Notes under the pieces: model-generated
Databases searched by the model: none
Told to the model about the DNA's origin: nothing
What the model saw: only the letters and a program-made list of their open reading frames with translations
Shown: positions 36,845 through 45,613 of the stretch, one piece after another
Layout of the letters: the number at the start of each line of letters is the position of its first letter
How positions within the stretch are numbered: the first letter of the stretch is position 1
Source of the DNA: Kazachstania africana CBS 2517
Taxonomy: Eukaryota; Ascomycota; Saccharomycetes; Saccharomycetales; Saccharomycetaceae
Assembly: GCF_000304475.1 (NCBI RefSeq)
Contig: NC_018942.1
Coordinates: 930,001 to 994,000 of the forward strand
Reading direction: 5' to 3'
DNA length: 64,000 nt
Made by a program: the position numbers and the translations under genes

Positions 36845-38581
36845 TTAAAATACTTCTTTGAAAGCTTCCAACGCTCTCTGTCTGCTAGCTTTGAGATCAA
36901 CGATGGGAGAAGGATATTCTTTATCTTCATCCTTAAGTTCTGGTATCCATTTATCAACAAAATCCCTCTTAGGGTCATATTTTTTGGCTTGGAGATCCAT
37001 ATTAAAGATTCTGAAATATGGTTGAGCGTCTAACCCAGTGCTCGAACAAAATCCCCATCCTCCAACATTTGAAGCCAAGTCATAATCAACCAAGTGCCGC
37101 CTAAACCAACGTTCTCCCCACCTCCAGTCGATTAATAGATTTTTTGAAATAAAGGACGCTGTGATCATTCTTGAACGGTTATTAATGTATCCAGTATTTA
37201 ACAACTTTCGCATAATTGCATCTACAACGGGAATACCAGTTATTCCCTTGCACCATTTAATGAAATTTTCAACGTTGTTATCCCATTTAATATCCATGGT
37301 GCTCAAGTTAAATGGCAAATCCATTGATAAATATGGCCAATAGCATACTGCATTTTTATAGAAATCTCTCCAGGCAATTTCCCTGATAAAATTCTCTAAA
37401 GAATTGTTGTTCTTGATATCCTTGTTTGCAAGTTTATTTCCGTTCAGCTTATATGTTTTATTGACTATTGTTCTCGTGCTTATGAGCCCCGATGAGATAA
37501 AGGCACTCAAATGTGACGATCCTTCTGTTGCAAGGTCATCTTTGGCAGTATTATAATCCCTTCCACAACCTTTTAAAAAAGTGTCTAGCGTTTTGTTAGC
37601 AAAGTCCTCTGAAACTTGTTCTTGAGCGTAGTTTCTCTGCTGTTCCTCTAACTTAAAGTACGAAGGTATCGCATAATCCAGTTTAGTAAATTGGAAAGAA
37701 TCATTATAGTTCATTTTTGGGAAAGAAGAGGTTTTAACTAATTGATCGTTAGAGTACCTTTTCTCCATTATGAAAGAACACCATTTCCTGTACCAGGGAG
37801 CAAAAATAGAATATGGCCTGTTATTGAGAGTTCTTAGTATATTTGGTTCAACAACACATAGATCTTGATATAAAGTAAAACTAAAATTATCATCCGTCAA
37901 ACCCACAATTTTAATATCTCTGTACAACTCATCTGTCTCGCACTGAATATTAGAACTTACTAAAACAGGTTGACCATTGGAAAGTGAGGTACATTGGCTC
38001 CTAAACCAGGTCGCAAATGATTGAGAATTTGATAGTTTTACTTTTTCTTTATACTGGAGTAAAACTAGTGGAATTTGTAACTCTGACAATTGAATGCGTA
38101 GTGAGTTCAATGCTTTTAAAGTAAAGTCAATTTTCCAATTACTTTCCAAATGAGCCATCCAATCATTTTCATTTATGACAAAGATTGTTAATATCGTACA
38201 GTTTACATCCTTACTCTTAGCAGCTTCAAAATACTTTATCAATCTTGCTAATGCCGTGTTGTCGGTTAATCTTAGATCATTCCTGAACCAGTGAATAAAA
38301 GTTTTGGTATTACCACTAATTTCAAAATTCTTTGTCTTTTCAATTAGAAGATCATAAGGTTTTTTTCGTTTTCCATTGTTAAACTTATTAGCCTCTAACG
38401 CTGTTATTGCATTTGGATAATAAGTTTTGTTCAAGGATGTGAACATATTTATATCATCACCTGCAATTTTGATTTTCTTATGCACTTCAGTTTCAACACT
38501 CCTGGATCTCCTCTTACCCATTATGATAGTGTTTCTGTAGAGCTTACATTCAAGTGAATGGTTACTAGGTCTGATCTCCAT
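36845..38581 (-). CDS. PHR1: DNA photolyase (CPD class I)
   Basis: Light-dependent repair enzyme that splits cyclobutane pyrimidine dimers with FAD, acting in nucleus and mitochondria in S. cerevisiae. The 578 residues compare with 565. An N-terminal extension (about 1-90) precedes FIHWFRNDLRLTDNTALARL, the antenna domain start. The FAD domain has FIREIAWRDFYKNAVCYWPY and WCKGITGIPVVDAIMRKL. The most conserved part is INNRSRMITASFISKNLLID, then WGFCSSTGLDAQPYFRIFN. An in-frame second ATG at 38521 (MGKRRSRSV, basic) is an alternative start and could give a nuclear form. Same gene as YOR386W, the first of the chromosome XV-like block. Confidence 0.96.
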   Translation of the reverse strand: MEIRPSNHSLECKLYRNTIIMGKRRSRSVETEVHKKIKIAGDDINMFTSLNKTYYPNAITALEANKFNNGKRKKPYDLLIEKTKNFEISGNTKTFIHWFRNDLRLTDNTALARLIKYFEAAKSKDVNCTILTIFVINENDWMAHLESNWKIDFTLKALNSLRIQLSELQIPLVLLQYKEKVKLSNSQSFATWFRSQCTSLSNGQPVLVSSNIQCETDELYRDIKIVGLTDDNFSFTLYQDLCVVEPNILRTLNNRPYSIFAPWYRKWCSFIMEKRYSNDQLVKTSSFPKMNYNDSFQFTKLDYAIPSYFKLEEQQRNYAQEQVSEDFANKTLDTFLKGCGRDYNTAKDDLATEGSSHLSAFISSGLISTRTIVNKTYKLNGNKLANKDIKNNNSLENFIREIAWRDFYKNAVCYWPYLSMDLPFNLSTMDIKWDNNVENFIKWCKGITGIPVVDAIMRKLLNTGYINNRSRMITASFISKNLLIDWRWGERWFRRHLVDYDLASNVGGWGFCSSTGLDAQPYFRIFNMDLQAKKYDPKRDFVDKWIPELKDEDKEYPSPIVDLKASRQRALEAFKEVF

Positions 38582-38876
38582 CCACTAATGAGGAGTTTAT
38601 TATATAACTTTTTTAGTTCGACGAGCTGAATTGATTAAGGGACACATTTTAGCCTAATTCGACGAAAGATACTCAAGCAGCAAGCAACTTATATTCAACC
38701 CAAAGCTTCCGTCTTCTAAAACTTAGATAAAGAGCATATATATATGTATGTACGTTATAAGTGGAAACATAAATTATTATTTTTTGCTTTTATGACAACA
38801 ATAAAATTGCTGTCGTTATAGTGACTACATGAAATATGTCAGAAAACTAGAAGATACACAGAATACAGCAGAGAAG

Positions 38877-40418
38877 TCAATCGATGGCAGCACGAACGGC
38901 TTTAACTTGGGTGTAGTTATCGATAGCTTCGGTACCCATTTCTCTTCCCAAGCCTGAAGCATTGAAACCTCCGAAAGGTACGTTATGATGGAAATCATTA
39001 TAGGTATTAATCCAGACAGTACCTGCTTTAACTCTATCAGCTACTTTGATCGCATTATTAATATTTGTAGTATGAATACCTGCAGCAAGACCGTATTCTG
39101 AATCGTTAGCCATATCAATGACCTCATCTACAGTTTTGAATTTTGTTATTGTAATGACTGGACCAAAGATTTCTTCTTTTACTATTCTCATATTTTCTTT
39201 AACATCACCAAAAATGGTTGGTCTCACAAAATAACCTTTTGAGCCAAATCTTTCACCTCCTGTAATTAACGAAGCACCCTCACCTTTACCAATGTTAACG
39301 TATTTCAAAATTTTGTCCAATTGCATTTGAGATGTTTGGGCACCCTGGTAAGTGCTCTCGTCGAATGGATTACCAACTTTAACGTTTTCAGCAGCTGCTT
39401 TTAATTCTTCTACAAATTTGTCATAGACTGATTCTTCTACATAAGCTCTTGACCCAGCGCAACAAACTTCACCTGAATTGTAGTAAATACCAAGAATTAT
39501 ATTTTGTACTGCTTTGGTCAAATCGGCATCAGCAAAGACAATATTTGGAGACTTACCCCCCAGTTCCAATGTAACTTTTTTCAAAGATGCTGCAGCTTGT
39601 TGATAAATATGTTTACCAGTAGCAGTCGAACCAGTGAATGCAACTTTTTTAACTTTTGGATGTGCGGTAATGGCCTCACCAACAATTTTACCAAAACCTG
39701 AAACAATATTAACTACACCGGGTGGAACCCCTGCATGTGGGATGAATTGTGATACATAAAGAGCCGACAAAGGTGTTGATTCTGCGGTTTTCAAAACTAC
39801 TGTATTTCCTGTAACCAAAGCTGGAGCCACTTTCCAAGCCCACATCAAAAGAGGGAAATTCCATGGAATAATTTGACCACATACACCCAAGGGTTCTCTC
39901 TTCGTATATGAGAAATGCGTTTTACCAGTGTTGATTAACCTACCATCGATTTTATCTGCAAAGCCAGCTGCAGATTTTAGATAGTTTATAACCAATTGCA
40001 CATCGCCTCTAGCAGAATTGATTGCTTTACCATTATCCAAGGATTCAATCGAGGCAACAACTTCCTTATCCTTCTCGATTAATTCAGCCAATCTGTATAG
40101 AGCAGTACCTCTTTCAAATGGGTCAATTCTGGACCAAGAATCACCACTGAATGCCTTATCAGCAGCATTGACAGCGATATCTACGTCCTCCTCCCTACCT
40201 TCGTAAACATGACAAATTTCTTCCTCTGTAGTTGGGTTAATGACTTCAAAAGTCTTATGCTGTTGGGAAGGAACGAATTTGTTATTTATGAAAAGCCCAG
40301 TTGGTTGTTCGTACTCTAGACCATTAGGCAACTTGATAGGTACTTTAAGAGGTAACTGGGAGAAGTAACGGATCTGTAGCGATTTTCTGAAAAACTTAGT
40401 ACTTGTTCTGGAAAGCAT
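38877..40418 (-). CDS. ALD4: Mitochondrial aldehyde dehydrogenase (Ald4-type)
   Basis: Mitochondrial enzyme that oxidises acetaldehyde to acetate with NAD(P)+. The 513 residues compare with 519 in S. cerevisiae Ald4. A presequence (about 1-22, R/S-rich, ending near RYFSQLP) is followed by [20 protein letters not shown], nearly the same as Ald4. Catalytic features are the general-base Glu in LELGGKSPN, the nucleophile region [11 protein letters not shown] and [17 protein letters not shown]. The C-terminal [14 protein letters not shown] is typical. Resemblance and the NUD1-NDD1 neighbourhood favour ALD4 (YOR374W) over the ohnolog ALD5. Confidence 0.95.
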   Translation of the reverse strand: MLSRTSTKFFRKSLQIRYFSQLPLKVPIKLPNGLEYEQPTGLFINNKFVPSQQHKTFEVINPTTEEEICHVYEGREEDVDIAVNAADKAFSGDSWSRIDPFERGTALYRLAELIEKDKEVVASIESLDNGKAINSARGDVQLVINYLKSAAGFADKIDGRLINTGKTHFSYTKREPLGVCGQIIPWNFPLLMWAWKVAPALVTGNTVVLKTAESTPLSALYVSQFIPHAGVPPGVVNIVSGFGKIVGEAITAHPKVKKVAFTGSTATGKHIYQQAAASLKKVTLELGGKSPNIVFADADLTKAVQNIILGIYYNSGEVCCAGSRAYVEESVYDKFVEELKAAAENVKVGNPFDESTYQGAQTSQMQLDKILKYVNIGKGEGASLITGGERFGSKGYFVRPTIFGDVKENMRIVKEEIFGPVITITKFKTVDEVIDMANDSEYGLAAGIHTTNINNAIKVADRVKAGTVWINTYNDFHHNVPFGGFNASGLGREMGTEAIDNYTQVKAVRAAID

Positions 40419-40877
40419 TGATTAAATCTTCCTTTTAATGACTTAAATGGCTTGATGATTATGCGACATAATTTATATAAACAAGATAGATAAGCTCACT
40501 TAATAAACTCCGCTTATATAGTAATAGTGGCTTTCGATCATCTGTTGTTGCCTACAAATGATAATCGAGGTAATAACACCATTTCCGTGATTCGCTCCGA
40601 TAAATTACCCAATACACTATCATCACAGCCTCACCTAATAACCAGCAAGCAACACGTTCGTCACCAACTGCTTCTCATTCAGTAGCCAGCCATATGTGTA
40701 TCCTTAATCATAGCTCACGTCTTGCCACTATTTTGATATATCCGTTCGATTCTCCTTTGTACTTCCGCCGCATACGTAATGCCAGAAAATCGCAAAAAAA
40801 AAAAATTGTTTTTGGATGTCCGGCCGTTGCCATTCGTTACGGTGATGCGCAGGCAAATCACAAAACTGTAATTTATT
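40419..40877. other. ALD4 upstream region
   Basis: A 459-base gap between the ALD4 start and the NUD1 stop (both minus strand). Contains an A11 tract near 40794-40804 and CGGCCG at about 40821-40826. No gene or confident binding site recognised. Confidence 0.45.
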
Positions 40878-43106
40878 CTATTCATCCATGATGAGCTCGT
40901 CCAGTAAAGGCAATCTTTTCGAGAGTATTCTCTTTAGTTCCACCAAGAATCTGACATTGTTATAGTCTCCATGCAATTGTCTTTTCAATATCGGGTTTTT
41001 ACTGATGTTGAGGCGCTCGATTTGGCAAGGCATTGAATTTGCAGGAGGCAACAATTTGATCAATTCTTCACATTTAATTATGTTATTATTATGGAGTTGT
41101 AAATTCTGCAATCGGTAGAAAAGATGTGTGAGGCTTGTCGGTATCCCGTTGAGATCTTTTATATTATTGAGACTCAATTTTTTCAATTGAATTTGGTTGA
41201 TTGTAGATAAATTTCTTAAGAATTTGAATAATTTGGATTTAGAGCCATTTTGAACTTCAACATGTTCTAAATCTTTAGAGATTATGAGAAGTTTATCCAG
41301 TTTTTTGAAATTACCATTGATTTTGAACGTCTTCAGGTTTGAAAATGGTAGCCTTGTGTTGTTAACAATTAAATTATCGTCACATTTCAATAAACAGAAT
41401 TCTTCTAAATTGCTTTGTAAATGGCCGAATTCAATATATTTAATGGGATTATTATTCAAATTTAGTTTTTTCAAGTTTCTTAAACTTGTGATGTGTTTAA
41501 TGTAGCTTATATTGTTCCGTTCAAAATTTAAGTTCTCAATTGTATTCCAATTATTCAATGTATTGATATTTTTCTTTGTCATTTTTTCAAAATCTAACGT
41601 TCCGGACAATGAATTATTGGATAAGTTTAGTTCAATTAAATTTAGATTTTCAATACCTTCAATAGATACTATCTTGTTATTCGATAGATTTACGTACCTC
41701 AAATTCAAACAATTTGATAAAAATTTCAAATTTGAGTTTATTAAGTTATTTGATAGATCAATTGTTTGTAAATTATTAAAATCATTAAACAGACAGATTG
41801 AATTCTTAATCAAATTATGAGATAAATCCAAATATTTTATTTCATTGGAAATACCATTAATCAAATTGATTCTATTGTTTGAGAAATTGATCTTAATTAA
41901 ATTGGGCAAAAGTTCATTCAGACCGATGAAATTTATCAAATCTTGCTTATTTACGTTAATTTCATAAATTTTCTCCCATTCCGTTTCTCTTGATAATTGA
42001 TCAATTAAAGTTGAAATTAAATTTTGTTTATTTTCATTGTAATTATCGATCGTTACATCATTAATCGCAGTAACGTTACCATTAAATGAACTGTTTGCAA
42101 AATCAGGTGGTAATTGTATGAATCTACTGTGCAATTGTGGGGTATCTATGGAAGTTTCATCCATTAGTGAAGTGTCATCGATATTTTCTTTCTTGACATT
42201 ATTGTCATTTATTGAAGTGGTTGTGTTTTCCACGCCAGTAGTATTTTCTACACCAGTGGTATGACTTGAAGATATATCTGGCAGGTCATTTTTCGGTACC
42301 CATTCACCTTTGCCGGTTTTAAATTCGTAACCTAAGGAACTTGGTGTGATTAGATTGATTTTATTATTAGTATTATTATTGTTGTGTCCATGATAATTTT
42401 CACTATTTCCGGTATGAATTGTGGAATAACTGCTTGTACTGCTACTATTTGGATTTGTTGTCACTGTGCTAGAAGTAGTTGTATCAGTGTTACTATCGTG
42501 CTTAAATCTCATATATTTAGAAAAATCGTTAAAGACCTTTTTCGCTTCATCTGCCGGATTAACGTCTTCTTCTTCTTCAGTGTCTTCTTCGTTGATAGCA
42601 TCAATTTGTGGATGTAATTTTTGTTGTTTCAAATCATTTTGTTTCTTGAAAGTGTTACAAATTTCACCTGAAAGATTACCGATATTTTGTATAATTAATT
42701 CGGATTCAGGAGCCCTCTTTAAAGGGGAGTTGTCATTTTTCATGTATGCCAAGAACTGTGGCCGTTCGTCGATTGTGGTGCCTGTAGTAGCGCCTGTAGA
42801 TTTATTTCTCTGATATACAGTATTGAATTTCATTGAATCTTCTTCTTCCTCTTCTTCTTCTTCTCGTTCTTCTACTTCCTCTTCAGTAGACGAAGTTTCT
42901 GCAATTTTGGAGTGGAAATTAGAATCATTAAAATTATCGTTTGTCTGGTACTGTTTAAAATTTTTCATGTATCTATTATCCATTGTAGTAGCGTTAGTAG
43001 AATAAGTATTTGGCCTACTAGTATCCAAATGGAATGAACTCAATTCATTGGACAGTTCTTCGATCAATACAGAAGTGTTGTCTCCCGCACCACTATTACC
43101 GTACAT
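40878..43106 (-). CDS. NUD1: Spindle pole body scaffold Nud1 (leucine-rich repeat)
   Basis: Spindle pole body outer-plaque protein that anchors gamma-tubulin receptor Spc72 and serves as scaffold for the mitotic exit network (Cdc15, Mob1-Dbf2). The 742 residues compare with 851 in S. cerevisiae. The N-terminal half is disordered, with an acidic run (about residues 76-91, mostly E), Thr/Asn-rich stretches and a short duplicated GVENTT. From about 400 to the end there are leucine-rich repeats with Asn ladders: LKYLDLSHNLI, LQTIDLSNNLI, LRYVNLSNNKI, LIELNLSNNSL, LKKLNLNNNPI. Neighbours ALD4 and NDD1 as for YOR373W; divergent from NDD1. Confidence 0.95.
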   Translation of the reverse strand: MYGNSGAGDNTSVLIEELSNELSSFHLDTSRPNTYSTNATTMDNRYMKNFKQYQTNDNFNDSNFHSKIAETSSTEEEVEEREEEEEEEEDSMKFNTVYQRNKSTGATTGTTIDERPQFLAYMKNDNSPLKRAPESELIIQNIGNLSGEICNTFKKQNDLKQQKLHPQIDAINEEDTEEEEDVNPADEAKKVFNDFSKYMRFKHDSNTDTTTSSTVTTNPNSSSTSSYSTIHTGNSENYHGHNNNNTNNKINLITPSSLGYEFKTGKGEWVPKNDLPDISSSHTTGVENTTGVENTTTSINDNNVKKENIDDTSLMDETSIDTPQLHSRFIQLPPDFANSSFNGNVTAINDVTIDNYNENKQNLISTLIDQLSRETEWEKIYEINVNKQDLINFIGLNELLPNLIKINFSNNRINLINGISNEIKYLDLSHNLIKNSICLFNDFNNLQTIDLSNNLINSNLKFLSNCLNLRYVNLSNNKIVSIEGIENLNLIELNLSNNSLSGTLDFEKMTKKNINTLNNWNTIENLNFERNNISYIKHITSLRNLKKLNLNNNPIKYIEFGHLQSNLEEFCLLKCDDNLIVNNTRLPFSNLKTFKINGNFKKLDKLLIISKDLEHVEVQNGSKSKLFKFLRNLSTINQIQLKKLSLNNIKDLNGIPTSLTHLFYRLQNLQLHNNNIIKCEELIKLLPPANSMPCQIERLNISKNPILKRQLHGDYNNVRFLVELKRILSKRLPLLDELIMDE

Positions 43107-43773
43107 TTATTTACACGATTCACCTCTCTGCTCACACCTCTTGTCCCAATTGACCCTCGAATACTACTATATATTGTTTCTCTGTCGCTTTGTTTATTTT
43201 TCTACATTGATATTTCGCATCTTGAAATGGCCCGGAAAGAAATTAGGTCTTAGTACAAACCCTAGGTCTGCGTATGCCGTGATGTTGGGACAGAGTGGGA
43301 AAATAGGGCGGAAAATTAGGGCAAAAAACTCAACCCGGGCCATCCACACATGCGAAATCCACCAAGCCCTATATTTACACTGAATGTGGCATCTCCAACT
43401 GTCTAAGCCAACATCCTTTCATTTTGCAAGGACTGCCATCCTCACCAGTACTCAATGCTTGGAGACTCATCATCAGTAACCTTCCTGTTCGTTCACCCTC
43501 TATCCAACCACGTGACTGGTATTATTATGCTTCCTTCGAGAAAGACGCGAAATTTTTTTATTTTTTTTTTTTTGTGCATTTCGCAATTTGAAGATCAACA
43601 AAACAAAACAAATTTTCTTGTTCCTTTTTGTTGTTTCATAAGATGCTTATAAATAAATAAAAACGCAAAGAAACAAACTTGAAAGATCAAGTAAAAGACT
43701 AACAGCATATACGTGTGTTTCAAATTTAACATTAGAAAGAAAGAGTATCTGTTCTCAAGGTGTGATCTTATAA
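43107..43773. other. Divergent promoter NUD1 / NDD1
   Basis: A 667-base shared region. Contains a Cbf1-type site CACGTGAC (43509-43516), an SBF/MBF-type site (43545-43552) and a long T tract directly after it (43553-43573), a likely nucleosome-depleted zone. Confidence 0.5.
43545..43552 (+). promoter_or_regulatory. SBF/MBF-type site upstream of NDD1
   Basis: ACGCGAAA contains CGCGAAA, which fits the SBF consensus CRCGAAA and overlaps the MBF core. It is 222 bases before the NDD1 ATG. NDD1 transcription peaks in S phase in S. cerevisiae, consistent with G1/S-type control. Confidence 0.5.
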
Positions 43774-45384
43774 ATGGGTAATAGTACTGATAGAAACGGT
43801 CCAGATAAGTCAAATTCTGGATCAATTCAACGGGGGAATCAATTCTCCCCTTCATTGAGTATTGGAGAAACTGAATCGGAGACAAACTTCTTCAAAGTAC
43901 TCACAGAGAATTTGAAATATGGGTTCGATAGTCCCGTACCAACTACTACTCAATTTCCTACCCCTTATTCCAACAACAATAATATGAATCAAAATAATTT
44001 AAATGCAAATTATTTACAGTCTCAAAATACAAACGATTCCTCAATAGTTGAAAATAGCATGTTGCAAAAATCAACAAATAATCACATCCAATTTTCATCG
44101 GCTGAATCAATTTTAAATTCATTCCCCAGTGGGAATAACAATAATTTGAATGATTTTAATATGCAACCTTCGTCGGTGCTACAATTCAATTCAAATAATA
44201 GTGATACCAATTCCAACAATAATACCAATGATAACGGCCATAATAATCCAACTAACAATTTCACTAGTGAATTTTTATTACCTTCTCCCGAACAATTAAA
44301 AGAATTTTTATTAGATTCTCCTGCAGGTTTCAATTTTTTCCACAAGACACCGGCAAAGACACCTTTGAAATTTATCACTGAACAAGAACTGTCTTCTACA
44401 AGTTCAAATTTAGTCCATTTGTTTACTGCCACTGGTAATATCAGTAATGATAGTACGAATAATGATTTAGATACAAAAACTCCATTGAAAAAATTTGACA
44501 TCAATTTAATGTACCAATTGTCAAACTCTCTATCTCCATCAAAAAGGCTATCAATGTCTTTAACACCATATGGAAGAAGAATACTAAATGATATGGGTAC
44601 GCCATTCAATAGTTCTAAATTACATAATGGTAATGCATTGGTCGATTTTCAAAAAGCTAAAAAAAACATTGAACAATCATCACCAGAAAATTTATTAAGA
44701 TTCACTAAAAATACAATATTGACAAAGACACCAAATAAAAAATTGAAAACGAAAATGATAAATGATAATGATAATATTCAAAATAATTATAAGAAAGATA
44801 CCCCTGCTAAAAAGACTTCATATAAATCTAATGAACTTAATGATGATATTGTATATGGGTCATCTCCCACTACAATACAATTGAATTCTTCAGTAACAAA
44901 ATCAGTATCTAAATTAGATGCAAAGATACCAAATCTAACTGTTGAAAATAATTTATTAAGAAGGCTTCCATTATCACCGACTCCAAAATCTAATATCTCT
45001 CTCATTAGTGAAGGACTCACGGTACCAGAACTTCCAAAGATGGGTTCTTTCAAAAGTGAACGAACGTTATCAATATCATCAAATTTATCAATGCCAAACA
45101 CAATAAAGACAGTCAAACCAAAGAAAAACAAGGCAAAACAACCAAAATTTCAGGTGTTCGTATCAAGTATACACAAATTCAATGAATCTGTGCCTGTAAA
45201 ATCGAAAAGAGAAACTGCAGTGCTCTTAAATGAAGCTACGAAAAAGAATGCTCTGAAAAGATCAAAATCTTTAAATACTAGCAACACGCAAAAGAAAAAG
45301 AAGCAAAAAAATACTCTATCAAAGGGTAAAAAAATACAGGATCAAGAAAATCAGGATCCAAACATTTTCTTCAGTTCTCAGTAA
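43774..45384 (+). CDS. NDD1: G2/M transcription coactivator Ndd1
   Basis: Coactivator recruited by Fkh2-Mcm1 to switch on the CLB2 gene cluster at G2/M. The 536 residues compare with 554 in S. cerevisiae. No folded domain is visible; the protein is Asn/Ser-rich. Conserved islands identify it: NFFKVLTENLKYGFDSPVPT then TTQFPTPYS (about 34-65), EFLLPSPEQLKEFLLDSP, FHKTPAKTPLKF, SLTPYGRRILNDMGTPF and IVYGSSPTTIQLNSS. Several TP and SP sites suit cyclin-dependent kinase control. Divergent from NUD1 and in tandem with the GPB gene, as for YOR372C. Confidence 0.94.
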   Translation: MGNSTDRNGPDKSNSGSIQRGNQFSPSLSIGETESETNFFKVLTENLKYGFDSPVPTTTQFPTPYSNNNNMNQNNLNANYLQSQNTNDSSIVENSMLQKSTNNHIQFSSAESILNSFPSGNNNNLNDFNMQPSSVLQFNSNNSDTNSNNNTNDNGHNNPTNNFTSEFLLPSPEQLKEFLLDSPAGFNFFHKTPAKTPLKFITEQELSSTSSNLVHLFTATGNISNDSTNNDLDTKTPLKKFDINLMYQLSNSLSPSKRLSMSLTPYGRRILNDMGTPFNSSKLHNGNALVDFQKAKKNIEQSSPENLLRFTKNTILTKTPNKKLKTKMINDNDNIQNNYKKDTPAKKTSYKSNELNDDIVYGSSPTTIQLNSSVTKSVSKLDAKIPNLTVENNLLRRLPLSPTPKSNISLISEGLTVPELPKMGSFKSERTLSISSNLSMPNTIKTVKPKKNKAKQPKFQVFVSSIHKFNESVPVKSKRETAVLLNEATKKNALKRSKSLNTSNTQKKKKQKNTLSKGKKIQDQENQDPNIFFSSQ

Positions 45385-45613
45385 ACACTACAGTATTACT
45401 AAGGGACCATCGATACTATATTTTTAGATATCTTACTTAAGTATTCATCAGTACTAATTAATTAATTTTTATAATTATTTTCTTTTAGATATCGGGGAGC
45501 ATCCATCACTCGCAATGCCTTTAAATTTGTGAGAACAAAAAAAAGATCAGAACGTGCAGCTGAAACATATAATCATCGTTGACCCGTAATCCTGGTAGAA
45601 CCCTCAACGGACA

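Noticed and set aside
41284..41820. Plus-strand frames opposite the NUD1 leucine-rich repeats
   Set aside because: They are complements of Asn/Leu/Lys-rich repeat codons and show no independent features.
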